In this document: positions 7,517-15,502 of the stretch, one piece after another
Layout of the letters: each line of letters begins with the position of its first letter
Numbering within the stretch: the stretch's first letter is position 1
IMG/VR virus record: IMGVR_UViG_3300032323_001293
Location: 1-42,896 of that record
Source: a virus
Reading direction: 5' to 3' (one strand)
DNA: 42,896 nucleotides
The notes under the pieces: model-generated
Told to the model about the DNA's origin: nothing
Database searches by the model: none
The model's input: only the letters and a program-made list of their open reading frames with translations
Made by a program: the position numbers and the translations under genes

Positions 7517-9280
7517 ATGTCCAGCACCTTCTCCAACCTCAAGTTTGAACTGATTGGCAACGGCGAGCAGTCGGGCCAGTGGGGCACCACGACCAACGCC
7601 AACATCGGTACTGCCATCGAGCAAGCCATTGTGGGTATGGCCACGCTGGACTCCGGCGACTTCACGGCCAACGTCTGCACACTGACACTGTCCAACACCA
7701 CGGCGGCTCAGGATGCGCGGGCCTTGTGTTTGAACATTGCCGCAGGCGCTGTGTCTGCTGCTGGCACGATCAACGTCCCAGCCATTGAGAAGCCGTACTT
7801 GATCATCAACGGTTCCAGCTTCGCAGTGACAGTCAAGGTCTCCGGCCAGACTGGTGTGGCGGTTCCCGCAGGTACACGCACGGTGGTGTACAACAACGGC
7901 ACGGATGTCGGCACACAACTCAACTGGCTTGGCTCCCTGACCTTGGGCACGGCGCTGCCGATTGCTTCTGGGGGCACAGGTCAAACAACTGCCGCCGCTG
8001 CAATCACTGCGTTGACAGGCACTCAGACATCGGGGCAATATCTTCGTTCTAACGGCACCAACGCTGTAATGTCAGCGATCCAAGCTGCAGATGTTCCTAC
8101 ACTGAACCAAAATACCACTGGCACTGCAGCAAACGTCTCAGGCACTGTTGCAATCGCCAACGGCGGTACAGGGGCTACCACAGCATCAGGCGCACGCAGC
8201 GCCCTGTCGGCACAAGAGACGCTTGTGTCTGGTACAAACATCAAGACCGTCAACGGCACCAGTTTGCTGGGCTCAGGCAACATCGCGGTCGTAGCAGCGC
8301 CTGCTGGATCAAATACACAGGTGCAATTCAATAATGCGGGATCGTTCGGCGCAAGCTCAAACCTCACGTTTGATGGTGCAACGCTGTCTGTGTCTGGTTT
8401 GTCCGTTGGCCCCGGGGCAGGCAGCGGACTTGAAAATACCGCGCTTGGTAATTCTGTACTCGCCAACGCCACTAGCTCGGCTGTTTACAACACTGGTGTG
8501 GGCCACCAAGCGCTCAACGCCTTGACCAGCGGTGATGCAAACACCGCCATCGGTTGGAGGGCGCTTCTGCAAACAAGTACAGGGTTGTACAACACCGCTG
8601 TCGGCGTATCCGCCCTACAAAACCAGCAAACAGTGAACTTCAATACGGCTGTTGGGCATCAAGCGCTTCGTACAAACACCGGAACTGAAAATGTTGCGCT
8701 GGGTTCTTTTGCAGGGGACGGTAAAACTTCTGGCGACAGCAACGTATTTGTTGGGTCCGGCGCAGGCTTCTTTAGCGGGGGCGGAAGCACACCATCCCAG
8801 TGCACATTTATTGGCGCTGTTACGGGCTCTGGCTCCGCGCTTTCCGGCACAAACAACACATGTCTTGGGTATAACGCACAGCCGTCAAGCTCGTCGGTAA
8901 GCAACACCATCACGCTAGGAAACAGCAGCATTGCAACCTTGCGTTGCCAAGTCACAACAATCACGTCGTTGTCTGACCGCCGCGATAAAACGGACTTAAG
9001 CTCAATCGGTGATGCGCTGAACCTGATCCGTAACATTGTCCCTGTGCGATTTGTTTGGAACATGCGTGATGGCGGCAAGGTCGGGGAGGCTGACACTGGC
9101 TTCATCGCCCAGCAGCTTTTGGAAGCGCAGCAAGTGTCTGACATGCACATCCCGGGTTTGGTGGATGAAACCAACCCAGATAAGCTTGAGGCAGGGTACG
9201 GCAAACTGATCCCGGTTTTGGTCAAGGCGTTGCAACAGTTAGACGCCGAATTTCAAGCCTACAAACGTGCTCACCCATAA
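7517..9280 (+). CDS. Tail fibre/spike with peptidase S74 chaperone domain
   Basis: 587 residues, AAGGAAAG ribosome-binding site. The N-terminus (MSSTFSNLKFELIGNGEQSGQWG) is a familiar fibre-attachment module. Residues about 300-410 hold repeats resembling the YadA-head type (NTALGNSVL, NTGVGHQAL, NTAIGWRAL, NTAVGVSAL, NTAVGHQAL, NVALGSFAG). Residues 485-587 form an intramolecular chaperone of the peptidase S74 family: S486-D-R-R-D-K491, with Ser and Lys five residues apart as in the catalytic dyad of this family, then 'RNIVPVRFVWNMRDGG' and 'DTGFIAQQLLEAQ'. Self-cleavage before Ser486 after trimer folding is expected from the family. The protein is likely a host-recognition fibre working with the gene before it. 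Confidence 0.88.
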   Translation: MSSTFSNLKFELIGNGEQSGQWGTTTNANIGTAIEQAIVGMATLDSGDFTANVCTLTLSNTTAAQDARALCLNIAAGAVSAAGTINVPAIEKPYLIINGSSFAVTVKVSGQTGVAVPAGTRTVVYNNGTDVGTQLNWLGSLTLGTALPIASGGTGQTTAAAAITALTGTQTSGQYLRSNGTNAVMSAIQAADVPTLNQNTTGTAANVSGTVAIANGGTGATTASGARSALSAQETLVSGTNIKTVNGTSLLGSGNIAVVAAPAGSNTQVQFNNAGSFGASSNLTFDGATLSVSGLSVGPGAGSGLENTALGNSVLANATSSAVYNTGVGHQALNALTSGDANTAIGWRALLQTSTGLYNTAVGVSALQNQQTVNFNTAVGHQALRTNTGTENVALGSFAGDGKTSGDSNVFVGSGAGFFSGGGSTPSQCTFIGAVTGSGSALSGTNNTCLGYNAQPSSSSVSNTITLGNSSIATLRCQVTTITSLSDRRDKTDLSSIGDALNLIRNIVPVRFVWNMRDGGKVGEADTGFIAQQLLEAQQVSDMHIPGLVDETNPDKLEAGYGKLIPVLVKALQQLDAEFQAYKRAHP

Positions 9281-9289
9281 GGAGTAAGC

Positions 9290-9385
9290 ATGAAAGACTG
9301 GGCTGTCGCATTCATTGCAGCGGCCCTTCTTGTTGGGCTGGCGGTGTGGTGTGCCCGTATTTTTATTTGGAGTTTTTATGGCTGA
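9290..9385 (+). CDS. 31-residue single-span membrane peptide
   Basis: ATG at 9290 follows TAAGGAG. The peptide starts MKDWAVAF and runs through one hydrophobic helix (IAAALLVGLAVWCARIFIW) to the end. It overlaps the next gene by eight bases and opens the lysis cassette. It could be a small holin-type or lysis-regulating peptide, or simply a leader peptide that couples translation to the next gene. The coding reading is supported by the strong ribosome-binding site and its tight overlap. Confidence 0.6.
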   Translation: MKDWAVAFIAAALLVGLAVWCARIFIWSFYG

Positions 9386-9686
9386 ACAATCTGACAAAGG
9401 CGCGTTGATCGAGAAGATCACATTTGCCATTCTTCCACTGTTGTTTTCTTGCGTGGTTTATCTGATGACCGCGCTTTCCAATCTGAGCCACGAGGTCACA
9501 ATCCTCAACAGTAAGATCAGTCTAGTCGTAACCAGCGACAACAAGCAGGCCACCAACACAGGCGCAGAACTTGCGCGTGAACGACTGCGCCAAGACTTGT
9601 CAGCGGAAATTCAAAAGAACCGCGATGACATTCAGTACAACCGGCAGAAGATCGCAATCATTGAATCCAAGATGGAGAAGAAATAA
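9378..9686 (+). CDS. Membrane protein with coiled coil (holin or spanin candidate)
   Basis: 102 residues from the ATG at 9378, chosen over an in-frame ATG at 9315 because it follows TTGGAG at the right distance and overlaps the upstream membrane peptide. One membrane span (ITFAILPLLFSCVVYLMTAL, about residues 14-33) is followed by a polar, probably coiled-coil tail ('ARERLRQDLSAEIQKNRDDIQYNRQKIAIIESKMEKK'). This layout fits an inner-membrane spanin or a one-span holin partner. The stop shares a base with the next ATG (ATAATG). No lipobox gene follows, so a two-component spanin is not demonstrated. Confidence 0.65.
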   Translation: MAEQSDKGALIEKITFAILPLLFSCVVYLMTALSNLSHEVTILNSKISLVVTSDNKQATNTGAELARERLRQDLSAEIQKNRDDIQYNRQKIAIIESKMEKK

Positions 9687-10189
9687 TGTTATCTCTCATT
9701 TCAACTCTCGGCGGCCTGCTGATCTCTGGCTTGCCCAAGCTGCTGGAGTACTTCCAGAACAAAGCCGACCAGAAACACGAGCTGGCTCTGGCTCAGATGC
9801 AGACCGAGCGTGAACTCCAACTGGCTGCCGCTGGTTTTGCCGCGCAGGCCAAGATCGAAGAAATCCGCACCGAGCAGGTGGCAATGCAAACCGAAGCGCA
9901 GATGACTGAAGCGGCGCTGGAGCATGACGCCAAGGTTCTGGAGAAGGCCTCTACATGGGTGTCCAGCTACGTGGGTACAGTGCGCCCAACAGTGACCTAC
10001 ATTTTCGTGATTGAGCTGGTGGCGATCAACACTTTTATGGCTGCCTATCTGTGGAGCCATCCAACGCTTATCACCAGCATTGACGACGTAATCCGCTACT
10101 CAGACATCATCTTCAGTTCTGATGAGATGGCCATGCTGGGAGGCATTATCGGGTTTTGGTTTGGTAGCCGCCAGTGGAGCAAGAAGTGA
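9686..10189 (+). CDS. Holin, GTA three-TM type candidate
   Basis: 167 residues. A hydrophobic N-terminal segment (MLSLISTLGGLLISGLPKLLEYF), an Ala/Glu/Gln-rich helical middle (about 25-90), then 'VSSYVGTVRPTVTYIFVIELVAINTFMAAYLW' and a last segment 'MAMLGGIIGFWFGSRQWSKK'. The order of helix, VRP-turn, helix and a C-terminal G-F-W-F-G-S-R motif matches the three-span holin family associated with gene transfer agents (as known to me). Immediate overlap with the endolysin gene supports a role in inner-membrane permeabilisation. Confidence 0.75.
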   Translation: MLSLISTLGGLLISGLPKLLEYFQNKADQKHELALAQMQTERELQLAAAGFAAQAKIEEIRTEQVAMQTEAQMTEAALEHDAKVLEKASTWVSSYVGTVRPTVTYIFVIELVAINTFMAAYLWSHPTLITSIDDVIRYSDIIFSSDEMAMLGGIIGFWFGSRQWSKK

Positions 10190-10692
10190 AGCTGAGCAAG
10201 GCCGGGGAAGACTTGATGCACAAGTACGAGGGCTTTCGCTCTCGGCCCTACCTTTGCCCCGCGCACATCTGGACGATTGGCTACGGCCACGTCCTGTACC
10301 AAGAGCAGATCAGGCTCCCTGTGGCGCGTGTCGAGGGCAAAGAGACCCCCATGATTCGCAAAGAGTTCCCACTGAAACCGGAGGATAACCGTGTCTGGAC
10401 GAAAGCAGAGATCGACCAACTATTCCGCGAGGATGTCGCAACTTTTGAACGCGGTGTTCTACGACTTGTTCCCGGCTGTGCTGGCCGTCAAGGCAGCTTT
10501 GACGCTCTGGTCTCTATATCCTTCAATTTCGGGCTAGGCAACCTCCAGCGCAGCACCATCCGTATGCGTGCCAACCGTGGTGATTGGGAAGGCGCAGCCG
10601 ATGCTTTCCGGGTTTGGACAAAGGGCGGTGGCAAGGTTCTCCCCGGACTGGTCAAACGCCGAGAGGCTGAGATTGCGCTGTTCCTGAGTTAA
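10186..10692 (+). CDS. Endolysin, GH24 lysozyme (muramidase)
   Basis: 168 residues from the GTG at 10186, which overlaps the holin stop as GTGA and has GGAG six bases upstream; a GTG at 10174 would add four residues. The muramidase signature E-8aa-C-5aa-T is complete: Glu15 in YEGFRSRPYLC, Cys24, Thr30 in HIWTIGYGH, the form found in lambdoid-type endolysins where Cys replaces the Asp of T4 lysozyme. Further family features are 'FDALVSISFNFGLG' and 'GLVKRREAEIALFL'. There is no signal peptide or SAR segment, so export should depend on the holin encoded just before it. Confidence 0.93.
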   Translation: MKLSKAGEDLMHKYEGFRSRPYLCPAHIWTIGYGHVLYQEQIRLPVARVEGKETPMIRKEFPLKPEDNRVWTKAEIDQLFREDVATFERGVLRLVPGCAGRQGSFDALVSISFNFGLGNLQRSTIRMRANRGDWEGAADAFRVWTKGGGKVLPGLVKRREAEIALFLS

Positions 10693-10708
10693 TAGGAGAA
10701 TACCCCCT

Positions 10709-12571
10709 ATGCCGCTACAAAAAATTCTGTTCAAACCGGGGGTTAACCGGGAAAATACCCGCTATACCACTGAGGGTGGCTGGTATGACTGCGACAAAGT
10801 CCGATTCCGTCAAGGCAACCCCGAGAAGATTGGCGGTTGGACACGCTTCAGCGCGTTCACATTTTTGGGCGTCTGTCGGTCGCTGTGGAACTGGATCACC
10901 CTTGGCGGGGCCAATCTATTGGGTGTTGGCACGAACCTGAAGTTCTACATCAATCTGGGCGGTCAGTACTTCGACATCACGCCGATCCGGGGAACACCCG
11001 GGACCATCAACGCTAACCCGTTCGTAGCCACGCTGGGCTCCAGCGTCATCACCGTCACGGACACCGCGCACGGCTGCCTCACCGGGGACTTTGTGACCTT
11101 CAGCGGAGCCGTGGGCCTTGGCGGTAATATCACGGCGAGTGTGCTGAACAGAGAGTATCAAGTCACCGTCCTAAGCGCGAACAGCTACGCCATCACCGTT
11201 TCGGCTGTGGCCAACGCCACAGACGTTTCAGGCTCCCCCGGCGGCGGGGCGTCGGTCGTTGCAGCGTACCAGCTGAACACGGGCCCCGAATACCAAATCC
11301 CACTGGTCGGGTGGGGCGCAGGCGGGTGGGGTACGGGCCCTTGGGGCACAGGAACTGCAGACCCAATCCCTTTGCAGTTGTGGAGCCAATACAACTTGGG
11401 CGAAGACCTGCTGTTCGGTCCTCGTAGCGGGGGTATCTACTACTGGGATTCTTCGGTTGGCGTCGGCTCCCGAGGGGTTAATCTGACCACGTTGGGGGAC
11501 GCCGACACGCCGCTGTTCCAGAACCACATCTTGGTGTCCGACGCCTCCCGCTTCACGCTGGTCTTTGGCACCAACGATTACGGCACTTCAACGCTCGACC
11601 CCATGCTGATTCGCTGGTCCGATCAGGAAAATCCGTTTGTTTGGACCCCCGCCATCACCAATCAAGCAGGCAGCGTACGCCTATCGCATGGGTCTGAAAT
11701 CGTCACGGCAATCCAGACTCGTCAGGAAATTGTCACGTTCACTGATCAGGCGTTGTACTCTTTGCAGTACCTTGGACCACCCTACGTCTGGGGCACCCAG
11801 CTGCTCGGGGACAACATCTCGATCGCGAGCTCCAACGCCGCTGTGCTGGCGTCAGGCGTGGTGTATTGGATGGGTGTGGACAAGTTCTACATGTACGACG
11901 GCCGGGTGCAGACGCTTAACTGCGATTTGCGCCGGTACGTGTTTGGCGACTTCAATCAAGACCAGTCCGCGCAAGTGTTTGCAGGGACCAACGAAGGGTT
12001 TAACGAGGTCTGGTGGTTCTACTGTTCCGCAGGGTCCACCGAGGTGGACAAGTACGTCATCTACAACTACCTCGAAAAAATCTGGTATTACGGCACGATG
12101 GGCCGCACCGCGTGGCTGGACACAGGATTGCAGCCTTACCCGATTGCAGCAACCTACATCAACAACATTGTCAACCACGAAGACGGTGTGGACGACAACT
12201 CCACAGCAACGCCTGCACCTATTGCGGCAAACATCTCATCTTCGGAGTTCGACATTGGGGATGGGCACAACTTCGGGTTTGTCTGGCGTGTGCTCCCGGA
12301 CTTGACGTTTGGCGGGTCCGCGTCTTCTCCCACGCCACAGGTCACCATGACGCTGCAGGGGCTCACAAACTCAGGCTCCGGGGTCACCGCTTCGGCCGGG
12401 CAGGCCGTGGTCAAGGGCAGCACGTACGTGATCACCGAAGAGTTCACCGGTCAGATTTACACCCGCGTGCGCGGGCGGCAGATGATCTTCAAGATCGACT
12501 CCAACCAAGTAGGCACAACGTGGCAGCTTGGCGCACCTCGGATTGACATCAGACCTGATGGGAGACGCTGA
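10709..12571 (+). CDS. Tail nozzle/hub protein (P22 gp10 or T7 gp12-like)
   Basis: 620 residues, ribosome-binding site AATAGGAG. N-terminus MPLQKILFKPGVNRENTRYTTEGGWYDCDKVRFRQGNPEKIGGW is characteristic of large podovirus tail-hub proteins. The body is beta-rich with repeated Trp/Tyr-containing blades ('LLFGPRSGGIYYWDSSVG', 'IRWSDQENPFVWTPAI', 'VVYWMGVDKFYMYDGRVQTL', 'EVWWFYCSAGSTEVDKYVIYNYLEKIWYYG'), consistent with a propeller fold forming the tube tip. Identification is by pattern and position; it should form the distal part of the short tail together with the adaptor-like genes. Confidence 0.75.
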   Translation: MPLQKILFKPGVNRENTRYTTEGGWYDCDKVRFRQGNPEKIGGWTRFSAFTFLGVCRSLWNWITLGGANLLGVGTNLKFYINLGGQYFDITPIRGTPGTINANPFVATLGSSVITVTDTAHGCLTGDFVTFSGAVGLGGNITASVLNREYQVTVLSANSYAITVSAVANATDVSGSPGGGASVVAAYQLNTGPEYQIPLVGWGAGGWGTGPWGTGTADPIPLQLWSQYNLGEDLLFGPRSGGIYYWDSSVGVGSRGVNLTTLGDADTPLFQNHILVSDASRFTLVFGTNDYGTSTLDPMLIRWSDQENPFVWTPAITNQAGSVRLSHGSEIVTAIQTRQEIVTFTDQALYSLQYLGPPYVWGTQLLGDNISIASSNAAVLASGVVYWMGVDKFYMYDGRVQTLNCDLRRYVFGDFNQDQSAQVFAGTNEGFNEVWWFYCSAGSTEVDKYVIYNYLEKIWYYGTMGRTAWLDTGLQPYPIAATYINNIVNHEDGVDDNSTATPAPIAANISSSEFDIGDGHNFGFVWRVLPDLTFGGSASSPTPQVTMTLQGLTNSGSGVTASAGQAVVKGSTYVITEEFTGQIYTRVRGRQMIFKIDSNQVGTTWQLGAPRIDIRPDGRR

Positions 12572-12573
12572 CA

Positions 12574-12882
12574 ATGGCGCAGTTAAACGCTACACCGCCC
12601 AGCCTGCCGCTGGCCCCAGAGGAATACAATCGCCAGTACATGGACAAGTTCGCCAATGTGCTGCGCTTGTTTTTCAACCAAATCGCTTCTCCGGGCCCGA
12701 TGGCCGGTGCCACTCAGCGCACTGCCACAACCGTGATTTCAGGGCTGAACTTTGCTCGGCCTGATCCTACGACCCCCGGAGCGTTTGTGGTTGACTTGCC
12801 GAGCGATGCTGATTACGCTGATCTCCGCGTAGGGGCGGTCTACTACGACAGCGCAACCCAAGTTTTGAAGATAAAGGTCTGA
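12574..12882 (+). CDS. Small virion-operon protein, unknown
   Basis: 102 residues starting three bases after the previous stop. A polar N-terminus ('LPLAPEEYNRQYMDKFANVLRLFFNQIASPGP') is followed by a beta-rich half ('VVDLPSDADYADLRVGAVYYDSATQVLKIKV'). There are no catalytic residues, membrane segments or Cys. The C-terminal pattern resembles short trimerisation or fibre-cap modules, so a tail accessory role is possible. No family is recognised. Confidence 0.65.
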   Translation: MAQLNATPPSLPLAPEEYNRQYMDKFANVLRLFFNQIASPGPMAGATQRTATTVISGLNFARPDPTTPGAFVVDLPSDADYADLRVGAVYYDSATQVLKIKV

Positions 12883-12883
12883 C

Positions 12884-15493
12884 ATGAGCCTACAAGTTCT
12901 CGCCCAAGACATTGCGGCTAAAGGTCGCAATGGCGACTCCATGCTGGTCCACATGACGCCTGACGAAGTTCACGGCCTTCATGCTCTTGCTCGTTCAGAA
13001 GGCACGAAGCTGACCATCAACCCCGAAACGGGCTTACTCGAAGCTAATAGGTTACGCAGAGCGCTTTCAAAGTTTGAAGACAGTGTTAAAAAGGTCGGTA
13101 GAGACTTTGATGACGCTATCAGACCGATAGCACCTGCCATTGTGGGCGCGGGGCTGAACTACCTGCTTCCGGGGGTTGGCACCGCGATTGGCGGCACTCT
13201 GGGTTTGAGTGGCGCTGCAGGAACGGCTATTGCTGTTGGAGGTGCTACGGCGCTGGCCACCGGCAGTCTTTCTCGCGGCCTCACGGCGGGTTTGGGTGCG
13301 TATGGCGGGGCTTCGCTTGTCGACGGGATAGTGGGCGCAGGTGCTGGCGCAGCCCAACAGTCCGCAATTTCCGCCCTTGGTCCCGGCGCGTCGCAAGAAG
13401 CCATAAACACGGCAGCGGCCGAAGCCACGAAAAACTACTTGGGCATGGAGGGAGCGACTGCTCCTCTTGGTCTTGGCAGTCGTTTGACGCAAGGGTTTGG
13501 CGCGGTGGCTAACGACCCAAAGGCTTTTGTCCGGGGCATGGGAGGTCTTGGCAAAACGCTAGGTGCGGCATACGCCGTTGCTTCCCCCATGATGGCAGAC
13601 AAAGCGGTTGAGACAACGACCAAAATGCCAACCCAAGGCTCCGGCTATACGCCAAGCCCTGCGTACTACCGTCCGTACGAATTTGATCCTGAAACCAAAG
13701 GTCTCCGGTTCTTGGGGGCTGTGGAAGCCAAAGGTTTGGCAGGCGGCGGCATGGTTGCGTTCGCAAATGGGGGTAGTGCAGCTTCTCCGTTGGGGGACAT
13801 GAACGATCCAGAATACGCTCGCGCACACAACATGGCTCTCGGGCTTGGAGGAATTGGCCGCACGCCTGTTAAACGCATTGAGGGCGGTTTTGACATCTCG
13901 TCGGACGAAGAACGCGCCAACCTTGCGGCCATGTTTGCGCCCAATCCGTACACCGCACAGCAAGTTGCGCCCGGCGGTATTGGTGACCTTGTGTACCGAC
14001 CGCTGAGCCAAGTCGATCCAAAAGCCGCACAGCAAGGTCTCGGCAACAACCCCTTGAATGATCGACAGCAGGGGCTTGAAAAGGTCATGATAGATCGCGG
14101 TTTGATGGACGAGATGAGCAGGTACGGGGTCAATGCTGGCGGCTTCGGTGAGGCATACAACCCTGTGGGCCTTCCTGAGTCTGTGAAAACCGACAACGCT
14201 CTCCAAAACGCGTACTACGACGCCATCCGAAATGACTTGTCTGAGGCAGAGCGTCAGCGTTCAGCCGGTAATTTGCTCGACATCCTCAAGCAGTACGAGG
14301 ACCGTACCAGAACACCGACGACTCCGCCACAGATCACTTCCACAGAAGCCATCCGGCCAACGACCACAATCACGCCGTCCACTTACAGCGTGCGTGGGGA
14401 GCAGATTGCGCCTCAAACACCGACCACACCACCTGCAATTACATCAACGATGGCTGCCCGACCTGTGGCGGCAATCACGCCTGCGCAGCTTTACACACAG
14501 CAAGCCGCAGCAGTGCCGCTGACATCCACGGCACCCCCAGTGATCACGGCAAGCGCCGCACCCACAATGCCGTCCGTACCCGTTGGCGGTGGCGGCAGCG
14601 CAGGTATGGCCGCTGTCCGTCCGTTTGACTATCAGTCTGAGCGGATTGAGGAGATGCCTGAAGTTCGCCAGATGTCGGCCGAGGAAGCAATGAACGGGCA
14701 GTCACTGGACGCATACCGTCGGTTGATGGGGGCAGGAGCTGCACAGCTCACAAACAACACCCAACGGGGCAGCGCGACGTCGCCAGCGCAAACCGCTGCA
14801 CCAGCGGGCTATGTGACAAACCCTTTTGGCCAGAAGATTGCTGCCGCCGCCTACGGATTTATGAACGGCCGTGCTGACCAACCCCCAGCAACTATCGGGG
14901 TGCCGCCTCCCGGAAGAGACCCCGTCACAGGCGAAGAATATCAGTGGGCGTGGAACAGCGACCTCAACCAGTGGCATGTTGCTAAATCCGGCACTCAACC
15001 AAGCTCTGCGCCGTCGGGCGGAGGTTTGTTAGGTCAGGTTGCGCGTATTGCGGGCAACGTACTTAGACCCGGCGGCATAGCGGACAGAGCACCTACAACC
15101 GAAACAGTAGGGTTCCGAAATATACTCCGAAATAGACTTCGGAACAGGCTCTCAAACCCGTTTGCCCAAGGCGGCTCCGTACCCGGCTACGCGCTTGGCG
15201 GACTGGGCAGCCTCGGCGGTTACTCTGACGGCGGCCAGTTGTTGAAAGGCCCCGGTGACGGCGTGTCTGACAGCATCCCTGCAACAATCGGTGACAGAAG
15301 TCCTGCACGCCTTGCAGACGGTGAATTTGTGGTGCCTGCACGCATTGTGTCTGAACTCGGCAACGGCTCAACCGAAGCCGGTGCACGTAAGCTGTACACC
15401 ATGATGGACCGTGTACAACGCGCCCGAAGCAAAACCGTTGGTGAAAACCACGTAGCAGTAAACAGCCGCGCAGATCAATATCTACCAGCTTAA
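12884..15493 (+). CDS. Large internal virion (ejection) protein candidate
   Basis: 869 residues. Residues 15-40 carry 'SMLVHMTPDEVHGLHALA', a motif known in uncharacterised podovirus virion proteins. Residues about 82-150 form a long Gly/Ala-rich hydrophobic stretch with glycine-zipper character, able to insert in or cross membranes. Residues about 480-590 are Thr/Pro-rich repeats (TPTTPPQITSTEA..., TPTTPPAITSTMA...). Near the end come 'FAQGGSVPGYALGG' and 'DSIPATIGDRSPARLADGEFVVPARI' with 'ARKLYTMMDRVQRARS', a conserved C-terminal block in such proteins. Combined with the transglycosylase and giant protein downstream, a role in genome ejection is likely but inferred. Confidence 0.65.
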   Translation: MSLQVLAQDIAAKGRNGDSMLVHMTPDEVHGLHALARSEGTKLTINPETGLLEANRLRRALSKFEDSVKKVGRDFDDAIRPIAPAIVGAGLNYLLPGVGTAIGGTLGLSGAAGTAIAVGGATALATGSLSRGLTAGLGAYGGASLVDGIVGAGAGAAQQSAISALGPGASQEAINTAAAEATKNYLGMEGATAPLGLGSRLTQGFGAVANDPKAFVRGMGGLGKTLGAAYAVASPMMADKAVETTTKMPTQGSGYTPSPAYYRPYEFDPETKGLRFLGAVEAKGLAGGGMVAFANGGSAASPLGDMNDPEYARAHNMALGLGGIGRTPVKRIEGGFDISSDEERANLAAMFAPNPYTAQQVAPGGIGDLVYRPLSQVDPKAAQQGLGNNPLNDRQQGLEKVMIDRGLMDEMSRYGVNAGGFGEAYNPVGLPESVKTDNALQNAYYDAIRNDLSEAERQRSAGNLLDILKQYEDRTRTPTTPPQITSTEAIRPTTTITPSTYSVRGEQIAPQTPTTPPAITSTMAARPVAAITPAQLYTQQAAAVPLTSTAPPVITASAAPTMPSVPVGGGGSAGMAAVRPFDYQSERIEEMPEVRQMSAEEAMNGQSLDAYRRLMGAGAAQLTNNTQRGSATSPAQTAAPAGYVTNPFGQKIAAAAYGFMNGRADQPPATIGVPPPGRDPVTGEEYQWAWNSDLNQWHVAKSGTQPSSAPSGGGLLGQVARIAGNVLRPGGIADRAPTTETVGFRNILRNRLRNRLSNPFAQGGSVPGYALGGLGSLGGYSDGGQLLKGPGDGVSDSIPATIGDRSPARLADGEFVVPARIVSELGNGSTEAGARKLYTMMDRVQRARSKTVGENHVAVNSRADQYLPA

Positions 15494-15502
15494 GGAAACG
15501 GC

